From: DASRBN01 sp035294305
GTDB lineage: Bacteria; Chloroflexota; Ktedonobacteria; Ktedonobacterales; Ktedonobacteraceae
Direction: 5' to 3'
Assembly (NCBI GenBank): GCA_035294305.1
Contig: DATGLD010000019.1
Location: forward strand, 7,705 to 71,704
DNA length: 64,000 bases
Shown here: positions 15,812 through 25,234 of the stretch, one piece after another
Layout: each line of letters opens with the position of its first letter
Position numbering within the stretch: position 1 is the first letter of the stretch
Translations under genes and position numbers: made by a program
Notes under the pieces: model-generated
The model's database searches: none
Told to the model about the DNA's origin: nothing
The model's input: only the letters and a program-made list of their open reading frames with translations

Positions 15812-18454
15812 CTACTTCAGGCTTTCTTTCACCAATTTCGGCACTAAAGCCAGCGCGCTGCCCAACTCGGCCTTGTTTTTACCGCCGCCCTGCGCCGATT
15901 CGGGTCGCCCGCCACCCTTGCCGCCGAGACGTTGGCCAACGGCGCCAGCGATCTTACCGGCATCCAGTCCTCGCCTGGTCAGCTCGGCCGAGATGCTGAT
16001 CTGGATGCTAGCTCGTTCGGCGTAATTACTGGCGAGTACAACTATGCCTGGCCGACCGAGTTTGCTCAGCACCATCTCGCCCATCTCGCGCAGCATCCGG
16101 TCGTCAGGTACGTCGATAGTCGCGACGACCACCGGCACGCCAGATACGTCCTGCGCCTTTTCTGCCAGTGTCTCCACCTGGCGCTGGGCCGCTTCACGCT
16201 GGAACTGGGCGACCTGGCGGCGCAACGTCACGACTTCCTCGACAAGCTGGTCAACTTTCGATTCAAGCACATCCGGCTGTGTCTGCAATTTAGCGCTCAA
16301 CGTGTCTATCAGGGCGCTGCGCCGGCGTAAATAGGCCTCGGCTCCCCGGCCCGTCAGCGCCTCGATGCGCCGGATGCCGGCTGCGATGCTCGTTTCCTGA
16401 ATGGTGATGTAGATGCCTATCTGCCCGGTTGAGGCGCAGTGAGTCCCGCCGCATAGCTCGATGCTGCTGCCCATCGAGACAACGCGCACCTCATCCTCGT
16501 ACTTCTCCCCAAACAGCGCCATAGCACCGGTCTGCAGGGCTTGCTGTAAGGGCATGATGTTGGTATGCACCGGCAGGTCAGCCCGAATCCAGCGATTGAT
16601 CTGCTCGTCGACCTGCGCGATTTCAGAGGCGGTAAGCGGGCGCGAGCTGGCAAAGTCGAAGCGCAGGCGCTCCGGTTCAACCAGCGAGCCGCGCTGCTCC
16701 ACCTGTGGGCCGATGATGTCGCGCAGCGCCTTGTGTAGCAGGTGCGTTGCACTGTGGTTACGCATCGTATCTTCCCGCCGCTGGGCAATTACGTCAGCCT
16801 GCACGGTATCACCAACGCGCAAATAGCCTTCCGCGATGTACCCATAGTGGACGATCAGTCCCTTCAGTGGCCGCTTTGTATCCTCAACGTGGAAAACGCC
16901 CATCGGGCCACTGAGGTCGCCGCGGTCGCCGATTTGCCCCCCGCTCTCGGCGTAGAATGGGGTAGCATCAAGTATGACCAGGGCCGATTGTGGCGCGCTA
17001 ATACTCTCAACCTCGGCGCCGTCCACGATCAGACCCATAACCTTACTGCTGCCACTGATACCGTCGTAGCCGGTGAATTCGGTTGGCCCCACCCGCTTCA
17101 AAACTGCTGTGAGCGCCTCGACGTCTTTGCCCTGTGTAAAGGCAGCGGCCGAGCGGCTGCGCTCCTGCTGCTCCTGCATCGCCTTCTCGAAGCCGGGAAT
17201 ATCGACGGTAAAATCGTGTTCGGCAGCCACCTCTTGCGTAAACTCGAGGGGGAAGCCATGCGAGTCGTACAGTTTAAAGGCCTCTGCTCCCGGTATCACA
17301 CGCGAACCCTTTTGCCGCAAGTCCTCAAGCAGATTGTTGAGCAGGTAGAGGCCCGTATTGAGCGTCTGGCCAAATTTCTTCTCTTCCAGGCTCAAAATTT
17401 CTACAATGCGGTCGCGCTGCAGGCCAAGCTCGACGTAGTGTCCTTTCATCAGGTTAATCACCGTATCGGCGGCCTCGGAAAGAAACGGCTTATCCAGGCC
17501 AAGCAGTTTGCCGTGGCGCACCGCGCGCCGTAGGATGCGCCGGAAGATGTAGCCGCGCCCCTCGTTGCTGGGCAGCACTCCATCGGCTGCCAGGAAGACC
17601 AGCGCGCGCCCGTGATCAGCAATCACTCGCAGGGAGGTATCGCTTTTCGGATTCAGCCCATAGGCGGTGCCAGCAAGGGTCGCGAAGCTATCGATGATCG
17701 GGCGGAAGAGATCAGTATCGAAAACCGATTCTTTACCCTGCAAGACCATCGAGAGGCGTTCCAGGCCCAGGCCGGTATCGATATTCTTCTTCGGCAGGGG
17801 AGTGCGCGTGCCATCCAGGTCCTGGTAAAATTGCATGAAGACGAGATTCCAGATTTCCAGGAAGCGCTCGCAGTCGCAGCCGGGTTTGCAATCAGCCCGG
17901 CCACAGCCGTGTTCGACGCCGCGGTCATAATAAATTTCGGAATCCGGTCCGCATGGACCCGAGGCTCCCGGTGGCCCCCACCAGTTGTCTTCCAGGCGCA
18001 CAATCGCTTCATCGGAGAAACCCGCGATCTTGTTCCACCAGTGTGGCGCTTCGTCGTCTTCTGGATGCACCGTCGGGTGCAGGCGGTTAGCGGGCAGTCT
18101 GACCACCTGCGTCAGAAATTCCCAGGCAAAGGCAATCGCGTCGCGCTTAAAATAGTCGCCAACAGAGAAATTCCCCAGCATTTCAAAAAAAGTAAGCGAG
18201 CGCTCGTTGCCAACTTTATCGATATCCGTTGTGCGGAAGCATTTCTGAGCTGAGGTGAGCCGTAACGCGGGCGGGGTCTCACGACCCAGGAAAAAAGGGA
18301 TCATCTGTTGCATACCTGCGGTTGTCAGCAGCACCGTCGGGTCGTTGCGCGGCACTAGCGAAGAACTGGGCATAAGCATATGGCCTTTGCTGACAAAAAA
18401 GTCCAGGAAAAGCTGGCGAATTTCGGTACCCGTCAATTTCATATCTATAGACAC
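15812..18454 (-). CDS. alaS: Alanyl-tRNA synthetase
   Basis: Full-length AlaRS (880 aa), which charges tRNA-Ala in the cytoplasm. The class II catalytic core is at the N-terminus (FFVSKGHMLMPSSSLVP, motif 2 around QKCFRTTDIDKVGNERSLTF). The editing domain has its zinc-binding HSATHLLH and CGGTHCA motifs. The C-terminal part has a coiled coil (EEVVTLRRQVAQFQREAAQR) and the Gly-rich GGKGGGRPESAQGGG of the C-Ala domain. The start is GTG at 18454 with GAGGAGG nine bases upstream. I saw no T-box-like specifier or antiterminator in the leader. Divergent from the Uma2 gene. Confidence 0.98.
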   Translation of the reverse strand: MSIDMKLTGTEIRQLFLDFFVSKGHMLMPSSSLVPRNDPTVLLTTAGMQQMIPFFLGRETPPALRLTSAQKCFRTTDIDKVGNERSLTFFEMLGNFSVGDYFKRDAIAFAWEFLTQVVRLPANRLHPTVHPEDDEAPHWWNKIAGFSDEAIVRLEDNWWGPPGASGPCGPDSEIYYDRGVEHGCGRADCKPGCDCERFLEIWNLVFMQFYQDLDGTRTPLPKKNIDTGLGLERLSMVLQGKESVFDTDLFRPIIDSFATLAGTAYGLNPKSDTSLRVIADHGRALVFLAADGVLPSNEGRGYIFRRILRRAVRHGKLLGLDKPFLSEAADTVINLMKGHYVELGLQRDRIVEILSLEEKKFGQTLNTGLYLLNNLLEDLRQKGSRVIPGAEAFKLYDSHGFPLEFTQEVAAEHDFTVDIPGFEKAMQEQQERSRSAAAFTQGKDVEALTAVLKRVGPTEFTGYDGISGSSKVMGLIVDGAEVESISAPQSALVILDATPFYAESGGQIGDRGDLSGPMGVFHVEDTKRPLKGLIVHYGYIAEGYLRVGDTVQADVIAQRREDTMRNHSATHLLHKALRDIIGPQVEQRGSLVEPERLRFDFASSRPLTASEIAQVDEQINRWIRADLPVHTNIMPLQQALQTGAMALFGEKYEDEVRVVSMGSSIELCGGTHCASTGQIGIYITIQETSIAAGIRRIEALTGRGAEAYLRRRSALIDTLSAKLQTQPDVLESKVDQLVEEVVTLRRQVAQFQREAAQRQVETLAEKAQDVSGVPVVVATIDVPDDRMLREMGEMVLSKLGRPGIVVLASNYAERASIQISISAELTRRGLDAGKIAGAVGQRLGGKGGGRPESAQGGGKNKAELGSALALVPKLVKESLK

Positions 18455-18648
18455 AGCGTCAATCCTCCTCAGAGATAGGTATGTATTTTTATTGAGGGCG
18501 CAAGGGCATTCTATTGGGCCGATCAGCCGGCCTCTTTTTGTTAAGCTCCAATTTTTCGCTCGTCCCTGGCCACCTTATCCGAGTATAACATAAATGTCTA
18601 TATCTAAAAAAAAGTCATAAACAGGCTATGTGGCGTATGAAAATCGGC

Positions 18649-18678
18649 TTGTAGAGTCGCTGCCGGTTATGTTATTAT
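18649..18678 (+). promoter_or_regulatory. Putative promoter of the Uma2-kinase-HAD operon
   Basis: TTGTAG (18649-18654) and TATTAT (18673-18678) are spaced by 18 bases with a TATGT before the -10. This gives a leader of about 125 bases before the Uma2 start. The 356-base gap between alaS and Uma2 shows no gene. Confidence 0.4.
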
Positions 18679-18810
18679 TAGAGGCAAGGAACTACCCTGG
18701 CTCCAAAAAGACCAGAAGTTCTACTAAAGGATAAGGTAGGAGTCAAGGCTCGCAAGGGAACGACCAGGATGCAGCTAGATAGGCAGTGGATACAGGACAA
18801 GGAGTATGCC

Positions 18811-19563
18811 ATGATCGAGCAGACCAGGGGCGAGATAGAGTATTACTACGACAGCCATCCTACCGAGGAGGATTTGATGGGGGAATCCTGGCTGCATGCG
18901 GAACTGGTGCATTATCTCGTCGAGGTTCTAAAATGGCTCTTCCGCGATCAACAGTGCGCTATCTATGAAAACTTCAATTTCTACCAGACCCGTGATGAGT
19001 ATGAGAAGCCCCTGGCTCCTGATATCGCTGTCATTAGAGGGGTAGCATATGGCCCGGTGCGCAGTTGGAGAATCGGGGTACATGGGCCAGGCCCTCATGT
19101 CGTCTTTGAGGTCGCGTCTGAAGAGACCTGGAAGCGTGACCTGGAAGAAAAGCCGTACCGGTATGCACACATGGGGGTGCGGGAATACTTTGCCTATGAC
19201 CCGAACCTGCCTCCGGTGTGGCGTAATCAACCTTACCAGCTCTGCGGATGGCAGTTAGATGAAGAGGCCGGTTTGATGCGGAAGATGGTTTCTGGTCCTG
19301 ATGGACGCTTATGGAGCCAGCAACTCGATAGCTTGCTCGTTCCCAGGGGCTCTAAGCTGTGCCTCTATGATCGTTCCTGGCGTGTGCGACCAACCAGGGC
19401 CGAGGCGGAAGCTGAGGCAAAAAAGGCCGCAATACGTTTAGCCGAGGCGGAAGCCGAAGCGAGGAAAAGGGCGATGCGGTTAGCCGAAGCGGAAGCCGAG
19501 AAAGCCAGGAGAATGGCAGAACGCTTGCGCTCGCTTGGCATAGACCCGGATCAGTTAATCTGA
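18811..19563 (+). CDS. Uma2-family putative endonuclease (DUF820), copy 1
   Basis: PD-(D/E)XK-fold protein of the Uma2/DUF820 family. The nuclease core shows APDIAVI, HVVFEVASEETWKRDLEEK and YAHMGVREYFAYDP, the usual D...ExS...K arrangement. A C-terminal tail from about residue 195 is a charged coiled coil built from AEAEAEAR-type repeats, ending RLRSLGIDPDQLI. The same ending and the N-terminal DSHPTEED occur in copy 2 at 47761-48561, so the two are paralogues. An upstream ATG at 18769 is in frame, but AAGGAG six bases before 18811 and alignment with copy 2 favour this start. Uma2 genes are abundant in Chloroflexota and Cyanobacteria; their role is unclear. Confidence 0.88.
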   Translation: MIEQTRGEIEYYYDSHPTEEDLMGESWLHAELVHYLVEVLKWLFRDQQCAIYENFNFYQTRDEYEKPLAPDIAVIRGVAYGPVRSWRIGVHGPGPHVVFEVASEETWKRDLEEKPYRYAHMGVREYFAYDPNLPPVWRNQPYQLCGWQLDEEAGLMRKMVSGPDGRLWSQQLDSLLVPRGSKLCLYDRSWRVRPTRAEAEAEAKKAAIRLAEAEAEARKRAMRLAEAEAEKARRMAERLRSLGIDPDQLI

Positions 19564-19604
19564 ACTTGAACTTTCTCAGGAGTGGAGGGCTATATCCAGC
19601 AATC

Positions 19605-20111
19605 ATGCCGAAAATTATACAGGTTCCTCATAGAACCCTCCTTGTCCTCTGTGGCCCGGCAGGCTCCGGCAAAAGCACCTTCGCGGCTCAGCGCTTCATT
19701 CCAACCAGTATCGTCTCATCCGATCACTGCCGCGCCATGATCTGCGACGATGAAAACAATCAGCAGGTCAACCGCGATACCTTCGACCTTTTCCACTATA
19801 TTATTCACAAGCGCCTGTTCCTGGGACGCTTTACCGTCGCGGACAGCACCGCGCTACAATTCGAGGCCCGGCGCAAGCTACGCGAGTTATCTCGTCAATT
19901 CGGCTACCTGGGCTGCCTGCTGATCTTCGATATCCCACCGGAGATTTGCCTGGAACGGGATAGGATGCGTCATCGTATTGTAGGTGAGCAGGTAGTGGCC
20001 TATCATGCAGGGCTATTGCAGCGCACATTACAGGACGCACCCGATGAAGGATGGGAGCAGGTTCACGTGCTAGGCGAAGGTGACATGGATACGGTGGTTG
20101 AGATTGTCTAA
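19605..20111 (+). CDS. P-loop kinase, polynucleotide kinase-like (AAA_33)
   Basis: Small P-loop NTPase with Walker A GPAGSGKST close to the N-terminus. SSDHCRAMICDD follows, as in AAA_33/zeta-toxin and T4 polynucleotide-kinase-like proteins, then a VADSTAL strand and CLERDRMRH in the lid region. It probably phosphorylates a nucleotide, nucleic-acid end or small metabolite. It follows the Uma2 gene closely and its stop codon abuts the HAD hydrolase gene, so the three form an operon. A TTG at 19566 is an alternative start, and GGAGG lies 16 bases before the chosen ATG. A kinase next to a HAD phosphatase suggests end-processing, but this is only a suggestion. Confidence 0.78.
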   Translation: MPKIIQVPHRTLLVLCGPAGSGKSTFAAQRFIPTSIVSSDHCRAMICDDENNQQVNRDTFDLFHYIIHKRLFLGRFTVADSTALQFEARRKLRELSRQFGYLGCLLIFDIPPEICLERDRMRHRIVGEQVVAYHAGLLQRTLQDAPDEGWEQVHVLGEGDMDTVVEIV

Positions 20112-20126
20112 GTGGAAGGCTTTTCG

Positions 20127-21080
20127 ATGCAAAACTCGATTTTCTGGCGGCGACCAGGTGTCGATTTCCCCTCTTCTCTCGATACCATGCTTTTCGATAT
20201 TGACGGCGTGCTGGTGCAAACCATAGATTCGTTCCATGCCACAGATATCGCGGCGGCAGAATATGTCGCGGGCACGATTTTCGGATTGGATTGGGGACAG
20301 GGTGAGGGAAAATCACTCTTTACACATGATGATGTTCTCGCTTTCAAGCAGGCGGGTGGCTACAATAACGATTGGGATATGTGTTACCTGCTGGCAACGC
20401 TTGGCGTTGCCCGCTTGCGCGAATGGAAGGGCGCATCGTTTGCCGCTCGCAGCAGCCTGGAATGGGCGGCGCTCTCACGAGTTGCCAACGTAGAGGGCCA
20501 CGGTGGAATTACATGGGTACGAGACGTTATGCCGGCAACGGCGCAGCTTCCCTATAATATCATCGGCGATATCTACCATGAGCTATATTGGGGCGCGTCC
20601 GAATACCAACGCTGGTTTGGCCGCCCGCCACGCTACCTGCCCGATTGCCCGGGATTTGTGAAGAACGAGCGCATGCTTTTCCCAACGGATTTCTTTGCGC
20701 GCTTGCGCAAGCGCGGCATCCAGCATATGGGTATGATAACCGGGCGCGTCGGGCCGGAGGTCGAAAGCGTGCTGGAACGAATAGAGGACTACTGTGGCGA
20801 GCGCTGGTGGGATGTGGTCATTCCCGCCGATGTCTGCCCCAAACCTGACCCACGCGCCCTCCGGCTGGCGCTTGAGGGTATCGGATCAGATGTTAGGAGC
20901 GGTCTTTACATTGGCGATACCGGCGATGACCTCGACGTGGTGCTGAATTATCGCGCTACAAGCCAGGCAGGCGAGCCAGGTATGCTGGCTGTCATGCTCG
21001 TACGCCAGGACGAGGTCGAGCTATACCAGCAACGCGGGGCAGATATGATCGTGGGGGCGGTTACAGATTTATTGGAGTGA
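20127..21080 (+). CDS. HAD-superfamily hydrolase
   Basis: Haloacid-dehalogenase-fold hydrolase. Motif I is MLFDIDGVLVQT with the nucleophile Asp and acid/base Asp; motif II is in MGMITGR; motif III Lys in CPKPDP; motif IV GLYIGDTGDDLDVV. The long insertion between motifs I and II (about 150 residues) with YWGASEYQRWFGRPPRY forms a large helical cap, reminiscent of the TIGR01548-type subfamily. It would act as a phosphatase on an unknown phosphoester. GGAAGG lies seven bases before the ATG at 20127; a GTG at 20112, directly after the preceding stop, is less likely. Translationally coupled to the kinase gene. Confidence 0.85.
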   Translation: MQNSIFWRRPGVDFPSSLDTMLFDIDGVLVQTIDSFHATDIAAAEYVAGTIFGLDWGQGEGKSLFTHDDVLAFKQAGGYNNDWDMCYLLATLGVARLREWKGASFAARSSLEWAALSRVANVEGHGGITWVRDVMPATAQLPYNIIGDIYHELYWGASEYQRWFGRPPRYLPDCPGFVKNERMLFPTDFFARLRKRGIQHMGMITGRVGPEVESVLERIEDYCGERWWDVVIPADVCPKPDPRALRLALEGIGSDVRSGLYIGDTGDDLDVVLNYRATSQAGEPGMLAVMLVRQDEVELYQQRGADMIVGAVTDLLE

Positions 21081-21084
21081 GCTG

Positions 21085-21976
21085 CTACAAAACGATTCCA
21101 AACAGCTGTGCCAGGATTGCTTGAAACTCATCCTCTGACTGTAACTGCCGCTCTTCCTTTTGCCCATGAAGCGTCGTTATCAGGCGCAAATCGGCTTCCT
21201 CTCGTCCTGCCTGTTCATAAGATGGTAGCTGAGCATTAGCGGCATTGAAGCGGAGACTATGAGCCGTCAGGGTAATACGACCCGTTGGAGTGGCGAGCGA
21301 GCATACCCGCTGCTGGGTGAAATGCGACTCCGGCGAGTTCTGCTGAAAAGAGCATCTTTCGCTAAAATCGCTCAAATTGTGAGGTTCAAGAGTGAAACGA
21401 TATTGCGGTTCCCATTGCTCGGCGTTCAATTGCTGCAATATCCAATACTCGCGCTGCGCATACCGCTCGTCCTTATCCTCTGCTGGCACCAGGCGATACC
21501 TGTGCCCATCTGTATCATCCTGCTCTACTCCAGCTACAAAGCGTTTTGGCAGCCGGAACGAGTCACCAAATCCTACGTCGGCCAACCAGTCGCTGCCATC
21601 CAACTCATGAACGAGCAGCGTCAGGTGATCGTAAGGAGGGCTGAAGCCGCCGGAACTGCTGGCAACTTCAGCGGAAAGCAGTGTTGCCTCGAAGCCCAAT
21701 TGGCGCAGCAACCACACGAAGAGGCCGTTGAGTTCGTAGCAGAAGCCCCCCCCGCTGCCGGCGCACGATTTTATCGAAGAGCGCATCTTCTTGCAGAATG
21801 ATTGGCTGCCCATAGTGTATGGAGAGGTTCTCGAACGGGACGGCCAGAAGATGGGCTTCATGCAAGGCTTGCAGCGTTTGCAGGGATGGAGCAAGAGAAT
21901 CCATGGCTGCCGGAGCCGGGAAACGGATACGATTGAGGTATTCTGTCGAGGCTGTAGGAATGCTGGCATTCGGCAT
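21085..21976 (-). pseudogene. Arylamine N-acetyltransferase, frameshifted
   Basis: Homologue of arylamine N-acetyltransferases, which transfer acetyl from acetyl-CoA to arylamines. The N-terminal part (MPNASIP start, YLNRIRFPAP, VPFENLSIHYGQPI, KIVRRQRGG) and the C-terminal part (FCYELNGLF with the active-site Cys, YDHLTLLV with the catalytic His, WLADVGFGDSF with the catalytic Asp) lie in two frames. The shift occurs in a run of eight C on the plus strand (21746-21753); seven would restore RGGFCYELNGLF exactly. The rest is intact and of normal length, so this could be a sequencing error, a recent mutation or homopolymer-based phase variation. Confidence 0.8.
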
Positions 21977-22023
21977 ATGTGATGTTCGCCTTTTCCTTTC
22001 GTCTCTATCCCAGCCCGGGACTC

Positions 22024-23190
22024 TTATGATGGAATTTTCTCGCCGCGCTTGCGCTGGTTCTCGAAACGTGTTCGTAGCTGACCGCAAGCGGCTGCGATAT
22101 CATCTCCACGTTCGGCTCGCACGCTGTTACTGACTCCATGCTGATGGAGGATGGCGCGGAAGGCGCGAATGGCCTCTCCGGATGGGGGCCGGTAATCGGC
22201 AGCCGTAGCATTGACGGGAATGCAATTGACATGCGCGAACTGTTTCAGCGGTGCCAGCAACTTGCCCAATTTGTGAGCGTATTCAGGCGTATCGTTCACG
22301 CCTGCCAGCAGCACGTATTCAAATGTGACCTGTCTTCCGGTTGCGTCAATGTAATCTTTGCACGCGGCAATCAACTCGGCGATTGGATATTTGCGGTTCA
22401 CGGGCATTGTGCGGCTGCGCAGTTCGTCGGTAGGGGCGTGTAGGGAGATGGCGAGGTTTACCTGCAAGGGTTCCTGAGCGAGCCTTCTTATCGCTGGAAC
22501 AAGCCCTACGGTCGAGACGGTCATATGCCGCGCGCCGAGGTTGAAGCCTGCGGTGCTGTTGAGGATGCGCAAAGCTCTGAGTACGTTGTCGTAATTATGC
22601 AGTGGCTCGCCCATGCCCATCAAGACGATGTTGGTGATGTGGTCGATAGGCACGCTGCCGGGAAGTCCTGCCGCGCTCCATGGCGCGGCGCGCAGTTCGC
22701 GGGCGAAGAAGAGCACCTGGGCGACGATTTCACCCGCGCTGAGGTGGCGATCAAAACCCATCTGGCCAGTGGCGCAAAACGTGCAGCCATAGGCGCAGCC
22801 AGCCTGCGAGGAGACGCAGACGGTAGCGCGGGCGCTGCTCTCGCCCAGCGATGAATAAAGCATGAGAACGGATTCGATGAGCTTGCCGTCGTCCAGTTCC
22901 AGCAGGATTTTGCGCGTGCGGTCGTCTTTGGAGTGTAGTTCGCTGCGCACGACCACCGGGCCGATGCAGGCTTCCTCAACAAGCCGGATGCGTAGGGCCT
23001 GAGGCAGGTTGGTCATGGCCGCAAAATCGGTGACAAGATGCTGGTAGAGCCAGCTATAGATTTGTTTCGCGCGAAACGCAGGCTCTCCCCGCTCGACGAG
23101 CCATTGCTGCAATTCTGGCAATGTGAAGGCGAGCAGGTCGGTCTTCTTTTGTATATTGGTTGAATTGTGTGTGAATTGGGTCTGGGTCAT
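22024..23190 (-). CDS. rlmN: 23S rRNA/tRNA adenine C2-methyltransferase RlmN
   Basis: Radical SAM enzyme that methylates C2 of A2503 in 23S rRNA and A37 of some tRNAs. The SAM-cluster motif CAYGCTFC is present, followed by GQMGFDRHLSAGEIVAQV. Further family features are VLMGMGEPLHNYDNV, the C-terminal GVNDTPEYAHKL and a Cys near the end (AAACGQLRT) for the methyl-transfer intermediate. The start is chosen at ATG 23190; the in-frame ATG at 23244 lacks a ribosome binding site. On the minus strand TATAAT lies only six bases before 23190, so the mRNA could be leaderless. Confidence 0.96.
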   Translation of the reverse strand: MTQTQFTHNSTNIQKKTDLLAFTLPELQQWLVERGEPAFRAKQIYSWLYQHLVTDFAAMTNLPQALRIRLVEEACIGPVVVRSELHSKDDRTRKILLELDDGKLIESVLMLYSSLGESSARATVCVSSQAGCAYGCTFCATGQMGFDRHLSAGEIVAQVLFFARELRAAPWSAAGLPGSVPIDHITNIVLMGMGEPLHNYDNVLRALRILNSTAGFNLGARHMTVSTVGLVPAIRRLAQEPLQVNLAISLHAPTDELRSRTMPVNRKYPIAELIAACKDYIDATGRQVTFEYVLLAGVNDTPEYAHKLGKLLAPLKQFAHVNCIPVNATAADYRPPSGEAIRAFRAILHQHGVSNSVRAERGDDIAAACGQLRTRFENQRKRGEKIPS

Positions 23191-23413
23191 GGCTTCATTA
23201 TAGCATGTTTTGTGGGTGGTGGTTGTCCAAAAATCGGTCATCACTTTTGTCTAACAACCCATAACACTGTTCATGACGCTTTGATGATGCTTCCTGCTTA
23301 TGCTTTGAGCAGAGAGGATGGGGAGCATGATGTCCTTTGACGATAGGTGCGAGAGACCGGCGACTTCCCTATCAAAGGACACATTTGAAATGCACAACAC
23401 AAAGGAGGGAGCT

Positions 23414-24244
23414 ATGCCTTACATCAAGGTCGGCCAGGAGAATTCGGGCGAGATCGAGCTGTACTATGAAGACCACGGCTCAGGACGGCCTGTCGTGCTG
23501 ATCCATGGCTACCCACTCAGTAGTCGCGCATGGGATAAGCAGGTCCCGGTGCTGTTAGAGCATGGGTACCGTGTGATTATCTACGACCGGCGCGGCTTTG
23601 GTAAGTCCAGCCAGCCGACTAGCGGGTATGACTACGACACCTTCGCCAACGACCTCAACATGCTCCTGCGAACCCTTGATCTGCACGGCGTCACCCTGGT
23701 CGGCCACTCGATGGGAACCGGCGAGGTGACCCGGTACCTGGGCCAGTTCGGGTCGGCGCGGGTCGTCAGGGGGGTGCTGATATCCCCGATCCCGCCGTTC
23801 CTGTTGCAGACGCCCGACAACCCTCAAGGACTGCCGGCGAGCCTGTTCGATGGGTTCATACAGGCTGCCAGGAAGGACACCCCGGCGTGGATGAAGGAGT
23901 TCCTGGACACCTTCTACAACATCGAGCAATTGGGTGGTACGCTGGTCAGCAACCAGGCGTATCAGGCCAGCTGGAATCTGGCCACAACCGCCTCGGCCAC
24001 TGCGGCAGTGGCCTGTATCGCTACGTGGGAGACCGACTTCCGCGCCGACCTGCCCAGGATCAAGGTGCCGGTGCTGGTCATCGATGGCGATGACGACCGT
24101 GTGCTGCCCTACGCCAAAACGGGCGAACGGCTGGTCGGCCTGATCAGCGGCGTGAAGTTGGTGGTCATCGCCGGCGGCCCGCACGCCATCGCCTGGACCC
24201 ATGCCGATCAGGTCAACAACGCCCTGCTGAAGTTCCTGGCCTGA
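23414..24244 (+). CDS. Alpha/beta hydrolase, haloperoxidase-like
   Basis: Alpha/beta-hydrolase of the cofactor-free haloperoxidase/esterase type. The nucleophile elbow is GHSMG, the oxyanion region is LIHGYPLSSRAWD, the acid is in LVIDGDDDRVLP and the catalytic His in AGGPHAIAW. Length (276 aa) is normal. The start follows AAAGGAGGG directly; the 32-codon upstream extension from 23318 has no such site. G+C in the coding region looks higher than in the neighbours, which may indicate transfer from a high-G+C actinobacterium; I did not compute this. The physiological substrate is unknown. Confidence 0.88.
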   Translation: MPYIKVGQENSGEIELYYEDHGSGRPVVLIHGYPLSSRAWDKQVPVLLEHGYRVIIYDRRGFGKSSQPTSGYDYDTFANDLNMLLRTLDLHGVTLVGHSMGTGEVTRYLGQFGSARVVRGVLISPIPPFLLQTPDNPQGLPASLFDGFIQAARKDTPAWMKEFLDTFYNIEQLGGTLVSNQAYQASWNLATTASATAAVACIATWETDFRADLPRIKVPVLVIDGDDDRVLPYAKTGERLVGLISGVKLVVIAGGPHAIAWTHADQVNNALLKFLA

Positions 24245-24287
24245 AAGGAGCAAACATATCGTTCTGAAGAAACATCAAAATATGACC

Positions 24288-25188
24288 TTATGTTATGCTG
24301 ATCTGTCCTATCTTGCTGCCGCGCTGCTCCGTGAACCAGAGCGTTCCCTCAGGGCCAGCGGTGATATCGTAAGGGCCGCTGTTAGCAGTAGGAACAACAT
24401 ACTCGGTAACGTCGCCTGAAATGGTTATGCGTCCAATCTTATTAGCGCCACTTTCGGTGAACCAGAGCGCGCCGTCCGATCCCCTGGTTATCCTGAATGG
24501 CTGGCTTGCGGCGGTGGGAAGTGCAAACTCGGTGATGGCGCCTGAAGTGGTGATGCGCCCAATCTTATTGCTATGCAGTTCGGTAAACCAGAGGGCGCCA
24601 TCCGGTCCGGCGATTATGCCTTCAGGCAGGCAGGCTATCTGCTGTGGGAATGGTATATTCCGTGATTGCGCCGCTAGTGGTGATGCGCCCGATCTTGTTG
24701 ACCGCACTTTCGGTAAACCAGAGCGTGCCGTCCGGCCCGGCGGTTATACCCAGCGTACTACCAATAGTCGGCCTGGAAAACTCGATCACATCTCCGCTGG
24801 TCGTAATGCGCCCAATTTTATTGCCAGGGAGATCGGTAAACCAGAGGGCGCCATCCGGCCCCTGAACAAGGTGATATGCGTGGGTGGTCGTAGTAAGTGG
24901 AAACAGGGTTATAACTCCCTGTGAGGTGATGTGTCCGATGTGGGAGCCGTTCGCGAACCAGGCTGTTCCATCCGGCCCGGCAGTAATACCGGTCAAATCC
25001 GAACCCGGCAATGAAAATTCGCGAAAAGATACGTTGCTGGTTGAAACAGTGCGCGAGGCGACCGGTGTAGGTGTAGGCGAACCGGCAACAGGTGTGGAAC
25101 CGCAGCCTGCCAGCAGAAGGACACTCACAAGCAATCCGAGCAAGACCAGAGGCCTTTCTGTTCTTCGTGAAGCCGCGATCGTTTTCAT
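24288..25188 (-). pseudogene. Streptogramin-lyase-like beta-propeller lipoprotein, frameshifted
   Basis: Lipoprotein with lipobox LLAGC and a TPTP linker, followed by repeated blades of the type GPDGALWFTE-NKIGRITTSG, as in virginiamycin B lyase (Vgb) propellers. At least six blades can be counted over the two frames. The first frame stops after TIPTADSLPA at 24622; the second continues with EGIIAGPDGALWFTE. The break is in a tandem CCTG repeat on the minus strand (CAGG three times on the plus strand, 24623-24634). Two copies instead of three would restore ADSLPEGII. The start is ATG at 25188 after GGAGG. Function may be binding rather than antibiotic cleavage. Confidence 0.78.
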
Positions 25189-25234
25189 CAAGGCCTCCTT
25201 TACTGCAAGGAAATGTCTATTGTGAACTATTTTA

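Noticed and set aside
18455..18600. T-box riboswitch before alaS
   Set aside because: No T-box consensus or antiterminator could be found.
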